This document shows, piece after piece, positions 46,674 through 57,680 of a DNA stretch of 64,000 nt. Where the stretch lies: positions 184,064 through 248,063 of the forward strand of contig VRVR01000046.1 in the NCBI GenBank assembly GCA_009859145.1, written 5' to 3'. This DNA comes from Andalucia godoyi (lineage: Eukaryota > Discoba > Jakobea > Jakobida > Andaluciidae). Made by a program: the position numbers and the translations under genes. Below the pieces are notes generated by a model. The model had not been told where the DNA came from, ran no database searches, and saw only the letters and a program-made list of their open reading frames with translations. Within the stretch, counting starts at the first letter, position 1; every line of letters begins with the position of its first letter.

Positions 46674-48509
46674 ATGGATCTTGTTCGTCCTTCCGCGTTT
46701 CGGCCTGTCACTCCAGTTCGCCACTGTCCGTCGTTGCCTGATGTTCTTCTTCGCAGAACTTCGGCACCTGTTTCTTTGACTACATCGCCCACGTCATTCT
46801 CCCATGTGTATTCGTTCAATGCCACCTCGATTCCCTTCACACAGCAGCATCTGCAGCCGCAATCCGATCTTATAGTTCCGTTTACTCCTTGTGAAACTCC
46901 TTGCAAGACTCCATCGCGTGCGTCGTCCAGATCGCCCGTAGCCTCATCCATGTACTGCCATTCGTATCCAGTCACCACGACCTCATTGGTCATTCCAGCG
47001 GCCATTTCGGCGTTCTCGACTCCGACTTCCGTGTCCCCGCTTCAGGGATCTATCCCGCGGTACATGCATTCAAGTTGCAGCGGATTCCCACACAATTCGG
47101 GTCCAACGCTCGTGGCACGTGATCTGCCGTCTCCGGAGAATGACGGAAGGTTTGATTCGGAGCGTGATGCAGAGGCCCAGAACGAGAATGAGCATGAGAG
47201 TGAGAGGGCGTTGCATGATGCAGCTTCACTCGTAATTCGCCATTCCCAGTCGTCGTGTTTTTCGCCGTTTCAGAGAGCGCGACCGTTGTTGCCTGCCTTT
47301 TCGTCCACAGCCGTGGATGTAGTGTCAAAGCCAGTGTCCATTGTGATCCCGAGCACGACTGCTCCAATTCTGCAGAAACCAAGGAAGCTGCCACGAGCGC
47401 GCAATTCTCGAGGATCACATGGATTGCAGCATCGGGATGCAAAGAACGAGAATGATGCTGCCGTCCAGAGTGATGACGAGTCACAGGACACTGTCTACAC
47501 ACATTCTCCGCACCAAATTGTCATTTCCACGCCCCGGACTTCCACAACAGCGGTTGCGTCGAAGAGCGCACGATCGTCGAAGGGACCCGGCACCCGTGGA
47601 ATCCGTCTTCCTGTGGAAATGCGAACTGCATTGTCACCTTCCCCTCTGCAGACTCCGATGAGTAGCAGCGCCAGCACCAGCAGCAGGCAGCGCCCGATGC
47701 ATGTTTCCGTTTCCGTTTCCGTGCCGTCCTATCCAAATGAGAGCAGCATTAGCATCGGGCATTTGAGCAGTAGCATGACGATGAACGAAGACGATTCTCC
47801 CAATTCCGCGTCAGGTCGGCGTCATGCTGTTGCGTGGTCCGCAGAAGAGGATGCTATTCTGCGCGATTTGATGACGAATCATTCAGGAAAAAAGTGGCGT
47901 GACATCGCACAATTTCTTCCCGGTCGAACTGGAAAGCAGGTCAGGCAAAGGTGGTGTGAGCAGCTGCAAACAACCATCAACCACGGGCCACTTGAACCTG
48001 AAGAGTCGTTGTTTATTGCAAGGAAACACGAGGAGATGGGAAATCGCTGGGCTGAGATCGCGAGAAAGCTGAATGGTCGCACTGCAAATGCTGTGAAGAA
48101 TCATTGGAACTCTACGCTTCACAAAGTCGTCAAGGGGCTTCAAGAGCAGGGTATTACGCCTGACCAATGGACACTGGATCATTTTGAGAATGTGTATCGG
48201 AAGAAGATCGTTTCCGCGAATACTCCCACCGCGTCCTTTTCAATGTCTTCCTCTCGCAAGCGAGAACTGGGAGACGCCGATCTGTACGACGATGACGACG
48301 ACGACGGCGGCGGCGGCGATGAGGATGGCAATGCCGACGACTGTGGCCTTGATCTGGATGTGGATGGTGAAGACGACGATGGGCAGCAGCGCTCACGCAT
48401 CTCGTCTAAGAGATCAAGACTTGGAAACGACATGTCATCCATCTCTGTTTCCGGAAGTTCGTCTCCAGCCGTTTCTGCGACCAGTTCAAATTCGACCATG
48501 CTGTCTTAG
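46674..48509 (+). CDS. R2R3-MYB-type DNA-binding protein
   Basis: Nuclear transcription factor with two MYB repeats near its C-terminal third. In the 611-residue product, residues 1-380 are Ser/Thr/Pro-rich and probably disordered. Repeat 2 (about 386-435) reads [35 protein letters not shown]. Repeat 3 (about 440-487) contains [34 protein letters not shown]. The regularly spaced Trp residues and the VRQRW and VKNHW recognition helices are typical of c-MYB/R2R3 factors. The repeats are followed by an acidic Asp/Gly run (about 530-555) that could activate transcription, and a basic KRSRLG. R1 is absent. Start is the first ATG after a purine-rich leader. Plant R2R3 proteins have the repeats N-terminal; here they are late in the chain. 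Confidence 0.88.
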   Translation: MDLVRPSAFRPVTPVRHCPSLPDVLLRRTSAPVSLTTSPTSFSHVYSFNATSIPFTQQHLQPQSDLIVPFTPCETPCKTPSRASSRSPVASSMYCHSYPVTTTSLVIPAAISAFSTPTSVSPLQGSIPRYMHSSCSGFPHNSGPTLVARDLPSPENDGRFDSERDAEAQNENEHESERALHDAASLVIRHSQSSCFSPFQRARPLLPAFSSTAVDVVSKPVSIVIPSTTAPILQKPRKLPRARNSRGSHGLQHRDAKNENDAAVQSDDESQDTVYTHSPHQIVISTPRTSTTAVASKSARSSKGPGTRGIRLPVEMRTALSPSPLQTPMSSSASTSSRQRPMHVSVSVSVPSYPNESSISIGHLSSSMTMNEDDSPNSASGRRHAVAWSAEEDAILRDLMTNHSGKKWRDIAQFLPGRTGKQVRQRWCEQLQTTINHGPLEPEESLFIARKHEEMGNRWAEIARKLNGRTANAVKNHWNSTLHKVVKGLQEQGITPDQWTLDHFENVYRKKIVSANTPTASFSMSSSRKRELGDADLYDDDDDDGGGGDEDGNADDCGLDLDVDGEDDDGQQRSRISSKRSRLGNDMSSISVSGSSSPAVSATSSNSTMLS

Positions 48510-49360
48510 TGCTTCGGCCGTAATCCATGCAACTCCGCCCTGCTCTGCAAACTGATTGCCAGAAAGGGGTCTTTATTTCTTTTTTCTTTGAATTTTTTTA
48601 TATTGTTCGACGTCTTCTTCTTCGTCTTCTGCTGCTGCCTCGTGTTTCCAAGTCGTTAGCCTTGTTTCTTTTTGGTCGAGTCTTTGTATCCTATTCTCTT
48701 TTTGGTATTTACATGTCATCTTGTACATTTCAAGATTGTTTTATATATATATATATACATATATATTTCTTTTTCCCTATTCGTCATAAAAGGAAAATCT
48801 TTCTTTGACCGCTCGCCAAAACATGAAAATCATTATTAATCATCGGGCCAAGCTGTGTCACCGACGACAGATCCAATTTGGGGCGAGCACCACCTCTTCC
48901 ATGCAGATTGCTCTGCATCAAAGGGTCATCGCTTCTTCTTGTTACTCTCCGCCTCCGACGAGAGGGGATCAACGGGCTTCTTGGTTCTCGGCATCTTCAG
49001 GCATGGCCGGTGTGAGTTTGTTGGGAAGATCCCTCTTTGGAGCCATGAGATGTGCTTTGTCTTTGTCTCTGATGAAAGGTGCTGCTTGAGGGCTCGATTA
49101 CATAAAGCACAAACAAACAGAAAATAATAGAAAGACAGAAAAAAGGGTGAAGATTGAAGAAATTCTAGACTTGACCACGGTAGGAAAACCGTGTTGTTGG
49201 ATGTACAATGTTGATGCACAAAAAACGGGCAGCCGTTTATTGTTGCTCTCTGTGGACGAGTCCTCTGCAAAAACTTGAAATGCATCCAATTTGCAGTTTT
49301 CTTTCTCTTCTTCTTCTGTCTGCATTCCCATGTGTTGCATTCCTGCGGAACATCAAGTCA
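48510..49360. other. Intergenic region, up to 851 bases
   Basis: Between MYB and PNKP. T-rich to about 48700, TA-rich near 48741-48772 with ATATATAT runs, then mixed sequence with short frames on both strands (for example minus 48784-48972) that I cannot support. If PNKP starts earlier (49208 or 49280), part of this is coding. Confidence 0.45.
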
Positions 49361-50635
49361 ATGAAGCGATTTCTCATTCCAGACGCTGAGAAGGCAGCGA
49401 AAACAGCGAGGCTCGCGCAGCAGTCTGTGTGGCAGATCGCGGAGAACGAGTCGCTTCTGATTGGCAAGTTCAAGAGCCCATCACCGAGCAGAAAGATTGC
49501 TGCGTTTGATTTTGACGGAACACTTTCTGTGACAAAGAGCGGCAAGAGTTTTGCAATCAACGGCGAAGATGCCAAACTGTGGAATCCTGCCATTACAGAC
49601 AAGATCCGTGATCTTCATAGCCAAGCCTTTGTATGCCCGCTTTTCTGTATTCTCTCCGTTTTCTCTCTTCTCTTCTTCATCAAAGAGTGAACTAATTGTG
49701 ATTGGCACCATGCATAGACGTTTGTTATATTTTCAAATCAAAAAGGAATCGAAAAGAAGAAGACGACCGTGGAAGATGTCGAGTCCAGGATAACGATCAT
49801 TCTGGACCAAATTGGCGTTCCGTGCTATGTTTTCTGCGCGTGTTCCGACTCAAAGTACCGCAAACCGAGTCCCGGAATGTGGCTGCATTTCGTGGAGCAG
49901 GAGATGGAGATGCAGCTGCGTGACATTGACTATGAGGCCAGCTTCTTTTGCGGCGATGCCGGTGGTCGACACAAGCCGGCTTTCAGCGATTTCTCCGACT
50001 CTGACCGAAAATTTGCTTTGAATTGCAACCTGAAATTCCACACCCCGGAAGAGTTCTTCCTCTCCAAATCAGTTGCGCCGTTTTCTCTCAAGGGTGTTGA
50101 TCCGCGGCAGCTCATGAGCTCGACGGTGTCTCAGCCAGTCTCCTTCACAGCCTCCAAAACGCCCGAGCTCGTCATCCTTGTTGGATATCCAGGCTGCGGA
50201 AAGACCAGTTTTGCAAAAAAGCATCTTTCGAGCTATGTGTACGTTAATCTGGACACCTTGAAGTCGAAGCCAAAGTGCGTCAAAGCTGCTGCGGAGGCTC
50301 TTTCCGCGAGCCGTTCCTGTGTGATTGACGCCACGCACCCGTCCCGAGCGGACCGAGCTCCATACATCCAGATTGCCCAGTCTGCAAATGTTCCTGTGCG
50401 GTGTGTCGTGTTCAAAGCTTCAAGAGAACTGGCCGCACACTTGAATGCGTTCCGAACCTTCACCGGCTCCGACCGGTCCCTCGTTCCAGAAATCGCCTAC
50501 CGAAGTTTCGAGAGCCGTCTTGAATCTCCGCTCCTCTCCGAAGGGTTTTCGGCCATTGTCGAAGTTCCCTTTGTATTTGACGCAGATCTTGTCAATGACG
50601 ATTGTCGTACCTACCTCACAAGCTTTCTCGTGTGA
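49361..50635 (+). CDS. PNKP: Polynucleotide kinase 3'-phosphatase (PNKP), two exons
   Basis: DNA-end repair enzyme restoring 5'-phosphate and 3'-OH. Exon 1 is 49361-49630, exon 2 is 49718-50635, joined in phase 0 to give about 395 residues. The HAD phosphatase domain has the nucleophile in AAFDFDGTLS (about 48-57), then across the splice HSQAF/TFVIFSNQKGIEK, the family's NQ-x-G motif, and FFCGDAGGR. The kinase domain has Walker A GYPGCGKTS (about 246-254) and VIDATHPSRADR. There is no N-terminal FHA domain, so it resembles fungal/plant-type compact forms more than animal PNKP. Start is uncertain: ATGs at 49208 and 49280 are also in frame and would add a hydrophobic N-terminus (FLSLLLLSAF). 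RAD50 follows on the same strand. Confidence 0.9.
49631..49717 (+). other. Spliceosomal intron, 87 bases, in PNKP
   Basis: Donor GTATGC, branch-like ACTAAT at 49691-49696, acceptor TAG ending 49717. Phase 0; its removal restores the conserved phosphatase motif. Confidence 0.88.
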
Positions 50636-50948
50636 TTTCTCGCGTGTACAGGTATTGGACGTAAAAAACCGTGCACTTTTGCAGTCCCCTGAACAGCAGC
50701 CTCATTATTCATGATCTTCTGTGCTCGCTGGCGTTCACAGCCACCTGCTGTACATCGATCGAGCCAACGAGTCCGCTTTCCCGCCAGATGGTCAGCACTC
50801 AGCAGCCTTTCATTCCCAGTTCTCTCTGTCATTCATTTTATTTTTTTTCCCTGCCACATTTCTTCTCTCCTCCTCTGCAAAAATGACCAGAAAGGTAACC
50901 GAAGCTCCAGCATAAAGAAGAAGAAGAAGAAGAAGAGTTGGCGGAGAA
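50636..50948. promoter_or_regulatory. PNKP-RAD50 intergenic / RAD50 promoter
   Basis: 313 bases with an E2F-like TTTCCCGCCAG at 50776-50786, a pyrimidine-rich run at 50815-50880 and an AGA triplet repeat at about 50914-50937 before the start. No gene seen. Confidence 0.5.
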
Positions 50949-53900
50949 ATGACAACATTAGAAAAAGTCGGCATTTGCGGAATTCGGTCTTTTGACTCTT
51001 CCAAGATTCATGTTCTCGAGTTTGATCCTCGTTTGACAGTCATCGTTGGCCCTAATGGAGCAGGAAAAACCTCCATTATTGTATGTTTCGTATTATTGTG
51101 TTTCTTTTTTTAAATTTTATTTTAAATCTTAAAAAAATAATTGGCTTTTCCACCCTTTCAGTGTCTTACGTGTTTTGGAAACATATACGTAATTATGTAT
51201 TTTGAATGGTTTTCTGCTTCTTCTCACTGAGGGACATGAGAGAGGACAAAACCAATTCACGTACATGGCGTATGTGTATTCGTATGTGTAGGAGTCTATT
51301 CGTTGTGCTTGCACGGGTGATTTTCCTCCGAATGCAGACAAGGGGAAGTCGTTTCTTCATGATCCAAAGATGAGTGGGGACACGGAAACGCGTGCACAGA
51401 TTGTTTTGGATTTCAAGTCTCGAAACGGCAACCGATATTCGGTGAGGAGGATGTTTTCGCTAACTACGAAATCGGCGTCGACACTGAGTATCAAGACAGA
51501 TTCCGTGTCGCTCATACTGAGGAAGCCGGAAGGCGATGTCACACATTCTCGGACTTGCGTGGACGTGAACAGATTCATCCCCGAGATCCTCGGAACTTCA
51601 AAGGCACTGCTGGACAATGTCATTTTTTGCCACCAGGAAGAATCCAACTGGCCTTTGGAATCGACATCGCAGATGTTAAAAAAGAAGTTTGATGACATCT
51701 TTGCATCCACTCGATATTCCAAAGCACTAGCTCAGATTACGGACGAGATCAAGAACAAGGATCACGCGCTAGCGCTTGCTGTTGAGCAGCTTAAAGCGGC
51801 AAGGAAGGACCTGACGGTGAAGAAAGAGAAGCTCGACGAATCATCAAAGATTCGCGAAGAAATCGTTCAGATCGACAGGATGATGGAGAGGCAAAAGGAC
51901 GATATTGACAAATTGACAGCCAGATACAAAGACTCGGTGTCGAAAAGAGACGAGGTGAAGCGGCTTTTGGAGTCTATTCAGCTTCTGAAGAAGGAAGAAG
52001 AGCTCTTTCGGAGCCATATTTCTGTCGAATTGGAGGAGGATGAGGCGACAATCCGTAGCATGATACCGCTGCTGGATGCAAAGATTGAACAACGGAAAAT
52101 GCAGCTTGAAAAGCTGTCCAAGGAAGCAGATTCCGAGATCTGCTTGTTGAAGGATGCGGAATTGAATCTGAAAAGCGCACAGGAACAGCGAGCTCGTCTG
52201 GAAGCAGAGCTGACCGTTGGGCGACAATCTCACGCTGAGTGGGACCGTCGAATAATCGATTTTCTTCAAAACTTCGACGCTACGACGGCGTCGTCGTCAG
52301 CAAGTTCGAGCTCGGGGACTCCAGTAACGATGGAGGACGTTCTGCGGGTCCAGAAGAAGTATGAATCTGAAGAGACTGCGCAAAATCAAAAGTATCGATC
52401 CGATGTTCGAGAAATGCAAAAACGCTCCGAGGAGGCTTCGCAGCTTGTGTCCAGTCTGATGCAGAAGGTGAATGTTTCACAAGACAGGATTGATGAGATA
52501 TCGCAGCTCCTGAATCGAAGTGAGTCAGACCGCCTCTCCCTCGGGGATGTTCATTCTGATATGGTGACTATCTTGCGTTCCCAGGATAAAGTGCTTGAAG
52601 CAAAGATCACCGACTGCTCTTCCGACAAAGAGGCCATTTCGGCAAAGATCAGTCGGATTGAGAGACGGAGAGACTATTTGAGCCGGACAGCCGAAACAGT
52701 GCTGCAGAAGAAGCATTACAGCGAACTCGTTGCAGGTCTTCAGGAAATGATTGTCGACCGACAGTCTATTACTGCGAGTCGAAGGCAGGAGGAGAAAGCA
52801 TCTGGAATCCAGTTATCGTCCTCTTCGTCCTCGAGTGCTGTTCAGAATGACATTGATCGCGCCCTTGCAACTCGCACCGAGGCAGAGACGGAACAACGCA
52901 TGAAGGAAATGCTTCTGAAATCTGAAGAACAAACAGTTGGGGACTTTTTGTCTCGCGTCCCCCAGGAACTTCGACAGGAGGGCAAATCCCAAGTGGAGGA
53001 TTTTGACAACATTGAAGAAACCATATCCGCTTTTCAGTCCGAGCTGGATCTGCTGGATTTAGAGGTATCCAACGCCGATCATATGGGCAAGGTATACGCA
53101 AAATTTTTAGATATTTCGCAGAAGCACCACGCGTGTGCATTGTGTTCTCGTGCATTTGACGATGACCAAGAACTTTCAGTGTTTGTTCGCTCTGTTTCAG
53201 ATAAGCTCAAAAAGTTACCTTTGGCTTTTGAAGAGAAGAGAGCGCGACTCTCTGCTGGCCGGGAACGGCTTCGGCTCCTAAACGGTGTCATTTCCCTCGT
53301 CGAGTCTGCGCGCAAGTCTCAACTTGCGATCCCAGCCTTGAAGGCGGACATTGCGATTTGTGCATCCACAGTAGAGACCCAGAGATCCAGAACGGTGAGG
53401 CTTCAAAAGTTGAAAGAGTTGTTGGAAAAGGAGGAGCGGCTTTCGGAATTCATCACCAAAACGGAGAAGGAGATGAAGTGCTTGGAGATGTCGCTGCACC
53501 TTGCGGAAGATGACGGCCCTGCTTCATTTTCATCGACGTTCCCCGACGAGCAGGTTTCTACTGTCGACGAAGCCACTGAACGACTGATGAAGTTGCGCAG
53601 CGAAGAGCAAGAAGTATCAAGACAAATGGAAAGCGCGTTTCGTACGAGAAGCATGCTGGATCGACAAATCCGTGATGCGGAGGAAAAGATCGAGCGGAAA
53701 GCACGCATTCAATCCGAGATCGACAAGTTACAGAAGGAGAAGAGTAACCTGGTGCAACTACTTTCTTCATGGAAAAGTACCGCTCTCCCGGCCGCGGAGC
53801 GGCGACGAGACCAGGTTTTTAACGATTTCCGATGTTGGGATGCCCAGCAGCAGGCCCATTTGCGTGCATTTGAGCAGCGATGTTCGAATGTGCGGTCATT

Positions 53901-55071
53901 CTCAGCAGAGCTGGGCAACTTGTGGAACGGGTTTCGATTCATACGTGACGGGTCAAAGGAGGAAGCCGTCCGAGTCTTGGAGACACAAGTGACGAAGTTT
54001 GCGGCTTTGAAGGCCGAGTGTGAGCAAAAGCAAACGTCCAAGGACAGACGCGTCGGGGATCTCGATGCCTCAATTCAAAAAGCTGTGGAACTTCGTGGAG
54101 TTGCAGAAAATACTTTATTGCTGTACGAAACGGAACGCAGCATCCGGAGAAATCGCGCGACGCTGACGCAACTGCTCTTTCAGACGCTCAAGATCCAGGT
54201 GGCTCCAGAAGAGCCGGAAAGAGCGGAGCAAGCAGGGGTTGATGCACTCACGCGATTGTCTCAGGAGATCGACCAGTTTCAGGTACAAGTGCAAACTGCA
54301 AGAGATCAGTACGAATATCGACGAGGTGAAAGGACAAAGTCGCAACAGCAGCTGGACGAGATTCTTCGCAACCTCGAAAGCAAGGATGTGTACAGGGATG
54401 CAGAGAAGACAGTTGCTGCGAACCAGGTCAAAGTCAAGATGTTGAACCTTGCCAAGCAGGATCTCGCAACGTATCGAATTGCTCTTGAAGCTGCGCTTGT
54501 CGCGTTCCATGAATGCAAGATGCGCGAAGTGAATGCATTTGTCCGCGAAATCTGGCACTCCACGTATACTGGACAGGATATTGATAATATTGAAATTGTT
54601 TCTACATGCGAATCAGGAAAGCGTACGGCGTACAAGTATGCAGTTGTGATGCGCCGTCACGGCTCATCTCTTGAGATGAGAGGTCGCTGCTCGACTGGGC
54701 AAAAGGTGCTGGCATCCATCGTTATAAGACTTGCTCTTGCGCGTGCGTTTTCACTTCAGTGCGGTGTGCTCGTGCTGGATGAGCCCACGACCAATCTCGA
54801 TGCTCAGAATGCTGCTTCCTTGGCCACGGGGCTTTCAACGCTTCTTAGGCGATCTTGGCAATCTCCAGACTCGAATCCCGCAACAGGCAATTCGCTTGTC
54901 AATCAGAGCGTTCGTTCCTCCGGCGGCAAAATGCAGCTGGTCATTATTACTCATGACGAAGACTTTGTACAGCTCTTGGGACGATCTGAGTTCTGTGATG
55001 TGTTTTATCGTGTCAGCAAGGATCTTCAAACCGAGTCTTCGCTCATCCGTCAGCATCGATTCTCACACTGA
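50949..55071 (+). CDS. RAD50: DNA double-strand break repair ATPase RAD50, two exons
   Basis: ABC-type SMC-like subunit of the MRE11-RAD50 complex for double-strand break sensing and resection. Exon 1 (50949-51080) encodes 44 residues with Walker A VGPNGAGKTS at about 33-42. Exon 2 runs 51292-55071. Splicing removes 211 bases in phase 0 and joins KTSII to ESIRCACTGDFPP, the expected family order. Total is about 1,303 residues (human 1,312). HQEESNWPLE matches the Q-loop. Long coiled coils flank the zinc hook ACALCSRAF, with CxxC at about 658-661. The ABC signature reads GRCSTGQKVLASIVIRLALA (about 1175-1194), with Thr where Ala is usual, and Walker B is VLVLDEPTTNLD (about 1203-1214). All catalytic elements are intact. 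Confidence 0.96.
51081..51291 (+). other. Spliceosomal intron, 211 bases, in RAD50
   Basis: Donor GTATGT at 51081, acceptor TAG ending 51291, phase 0, placed just after Walker A. A pyrimidine-rich CAG at about 51162 is a decoy acceptor that would not give the family sequence. Confidence 0.9.
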
Positions 55072-55527
55072 CGACGATTCTTCCGATTCTCAGCCGGCGT
55101 CTGGCAAGTCTAGTCTCTTTTTCTCCACCGCGTTTCTTCGCCCGTTGTAAAACAAACAAACAAGCAAACAACAAACAACACTCACTTGACCTTCCCATCC
55201 CCAAGGTCAAAATGTCAATATGATCGTGTCAGCCTGTGTCAGCGCCACAAAGACGCAAAAGGTCTTCCACTTCTGCCACCTTTTACCCCACAAACCTCTC
55301 TCTTTCTCTTTCTGTCTTCGTTTGATGGGAAAACACTTGTAGCGCCTTCTTCTTTCTTTAAACTTAAAAATAGTGAAAGCCTATTTTTTTTTTTTTGCCG
55401 TGCCTTTTCCACTCGATTTTTCTCTCCTTTTTAAATATTAAATCATCGTTGTTTTCTTCACCCCCTCCCCTCTCCCCGCTAACCTCGCACATTCACATTC
55501 ATTTACTCTTGTTGTTGTTTGTACACG
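55072..55527. other. Intergenic stretch, 456 bases
   Basis: Between RAD50 and pyruvate kinase. It has an AAACAAAC-rich run at 55148-55175 and T/CT-rich sequence from 55280 to 55470, including a T run near 55385-55396. Probable pyruvate kinase promoter. No gene seen. Confidence 0.5.
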
Positions 55528-57264
55528 ATGGACTTTGACTTTTTCTCCAACGACGAAAGCCGTGCTACTCGCACGTCGCCATGGCGGCGCACGCGCATTA
55601 TCTGCACGATTGGACCGAAGACGCAGTCTGTAGATATGCTGAAGCAGTTGCTGGACTCCGGGATGAATATTTGTCGTCTGAACTTTTCTCATGGGTCGCA
55701 TGAGTACCACCAGCAGACTGTGGACAACATCAAGATCGCTCGCCAGGAGGCCAACAAGATTTGCTCCATCTTGTTGGACACGAAAGGTCCTGAGATCCGT
55801 ACTGGAAATGTCGATCCCAGCATTGAAGGCGGCGAGTTCGTGTTGAAGAAAGGCCAGAAACTGACTGTTGAAGCGGGCAAGGAGGCAGTCAAAAAGCCGT
55901 GTACTCCTGAGCGCATTGCAATCGACTATGAGAACGCAGTGAAGAGATTGAAGGCTGGCGGGTCCATCCTAATCAACGACGGCATGCTTGGTTTGAAGGT
56001 CCTTGAAGTGTTTCCGGATGAGAATCGATGTGTTTGTGAAGTGATGAATACGTCTGTGTTTTCGTCCAAAAAGGGTGTGAACTTGCCTGGTGTGGAGGTG
56101 GACTTGCCTGCAATGTCTGAACAGGACAAGCTGGACATTGCCTTTGCATCGAAGAACTGGCTGGACTATGTTGCAGCATCCTTCATTCGTTGTGCGGATG
56201 ACGTTCATGCAATCAGGAAGCTGTTGTCGTCCGATAAAGAGCGACATGGACACAATGTGAAAATCATCGCAAAGATTGAAAATCAGCAAGGACTCGACAA
56301 CTTTGACGAGATCCTTGCAGCTGCCGATGGAATCATGGTTGCGCGTGGAGACCTTGGAGTTGAAATTCCGTTTGAAAAAGTTTGTCTTGCGCAGAAGATG
56401 ATGATTGCAAAATGTAACGCTGCAGGAAAGCTTGTCGTCACAGCCACGCAGATGTTGGAGACCATGATCTATTCGCCGTATCCAACGCGTGCAGAGGCAA
56501 CCGATGTGGCGAACGCAGTATTTGACGGAACAGACTGTGTCATGTTGTCTGCAGAAACTGCCAAAGGTGCATATCCGTTAGAAGCTGTTGATCGCATGGC
56601 CCGTATTTGCGCTGGTGCAGAGGCGGTTTTTGATAACCAGGGCGTGTTTCATTCCCTGCATGACCGTGCGTCCAAGTTGCAGCTTTCTCTTGATGAAGCC
56701 ATCGCCCTCTCTGCGGTCAAGACAGCAAATGACCTGGGAGCGTCGTTGATTGTGACGTACACCAACTCTGGCCGCACCGCGCGTCTCGTTGCGAAGTATC
56801 GTCCGTCTGCGCTGGTGTTCTGCATGACACCATTTGACCGAACTGCTCGGCAGATTCTTGCGTATCGCGGCTTGTTCCCTGTTGTGATTCGTCCGACGAC
56901 AATTCCGCCTGATGGCACTCCGACGTCTGAGATGTCGGAAGAGTTTGATCCGTCGCAGGCGTTTGCACAAGTGCAGTCTCCCGCACGAGAACAAGGCGCG
57001 GATGCATTCACTCGCCATCCTATACACTCTGCGGATTACATGAAGGGAATGGACATGCATGACTTCGAGGAAGGAGTCGACTTTGATTTCGTGTTGATCC
57101 AGTGCTTGAACATGGCTCGTGCTCGCGGAATCGTTCGTGTTGGAGACTTTGTCATTGTCGTTCGATCGCTCGCCGCAACCGCTGAATCGTCGAACAACAA
57201 CACCAATGTCCTGCGTGTTCTCACCGTCCCCGAGCCCCAGGTCAGTTTTGACTCTGTTCTGTAA
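55528..57264 (+). CDS. PYK: Pyruvate kinase with an insertion in the C-domain
   Basis: Glycolytic enzyme converting phosphoenolpyruvate and ADP to pyruvate and ATP. The 578-residue product starts MDFDFFSNDESRATR. TRIICTIGPKT opens the A-domain; ICRLNFSHGSHEYH, LLDTKGPEIRTG and KIIAKIENQQGLDNFDEI carry substrate and metal ligands. MVARGDLGVEIPFEKVCLAQ is the active-site helix region, and DCVMLSAETAKGAYPLEAV is intact. In the C-domain, IVTYTNSGRTARLVAKYRP and FDRTARQI are normal, but after LFPVVIRP the chain carries about 55 extra residues (about 456-510). It then resumes with VDFDFVLIQCLNMARARG and VGDFVIVV. Typical length is about 480-530. All catalytic motifs are present. Start is the ATG at 55528. 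Confidence 0.97.
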   Translation: MDFDFFSNDESRATRTSPWRRTRIICTIGPKTQSVDMLKQLLDSGMNICRLNFSHGSHEYHQQTVDNIKIARQEANKICSILLDTKGPEIRTGNVDPSIEGGEFVLKKGQKLTVEAGKEAVKKPCTPERIAIDYENAVKRLKAGGSILINDGMLGLKVLEVFPDENRCVCEVMNTSVFSSKKGVNLPGVEVDLPAMSEQDKLDIAFASKNWLDYVAASFIRCADDVHAIRKLLSSDKERHGHNVKIIAKIENQQGLDNFDEILAAADGIMVARGDLGVEIPFEKVCLAQKMMIAKCNAAGKLVVTATQMLETMIYSPYPTRAEATDVANAVFDGTDCVMLSAETAKGAYPLEAVDRMARICAGAEAVFDNQGVFHSLHDRASKLQLSLDEAIALSAVKTANDLGASLIVTYTNSGRTARLVAKYRPSALVFCMTPFDRTARQILAYRGLFPVVIRPTTIPPDGTPTSEMSEEFDPSQAFAQVQSPAREQGADAFTRHPIHSADYMKGMDMHDFEEGVDFDFVLIQCLNMARARGIVRVGDFVIVVRSLAATAESSNNNTNVLRVLTVPEPQVSFDSVL

Positions 57265-57680
57265 GGCTGCCTTGTTCCTCTCCTCTCTTCTCCTCTGCCT
57301 GCTGTCTTTTTTCTTCCATTTTTAATTTTTTCAGGTTTTCTCATCCTTCCCCGTTCGTCCCTTGCCAACAACAATTCGATTAAATTAAAACAGAATCCCA
57401 CCCTCTTTTTTTCTTCTCGTTTTCCCATTTTTTTCCTTCCCTTTCTCGAATCAACGTTTATCGTCGCCGTCTTTCGACACGTCGATTCTGCGAGCCCAGA
57501 AGGGCCTTGGCTTCCAGTCCTGTGTTTTTCTCGTTCGAAAAGGAAATGGAGATTGCTCTACCTCGTTGTCGATTTCTTTCTTTCTTTTTCTTTCTGTTTT
57601 ACTGTCGAGTATTGATGCTCGCATCCGATTTTCCTGCGGTTTGCACAGAAAAATAATTAAAAAATTAAAAAATTAAAAAA
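57265..57680. other. Intergenic stretch, 416 bases
   Basis: Strongly pyrimidine-rich on the plus strand over 57270-57440 and again at 57565-57600, then an AATTAAAAA-type repeat at 57650-57680 that runs up to the PI4KB start. No gene seen. Confidence 0.5.

Noticed and set aside
48784-49340. Minus-strand frames upstream of PNKP
   Set aside because: Three short frames with basic sequence but no join, start or family that is convincing.
51162-51170. Alternative acceptor CAG in the RAD50 intron
   Set aside because: Would insert residues not found in RAD50 and lose the conserved segment after Walker A.
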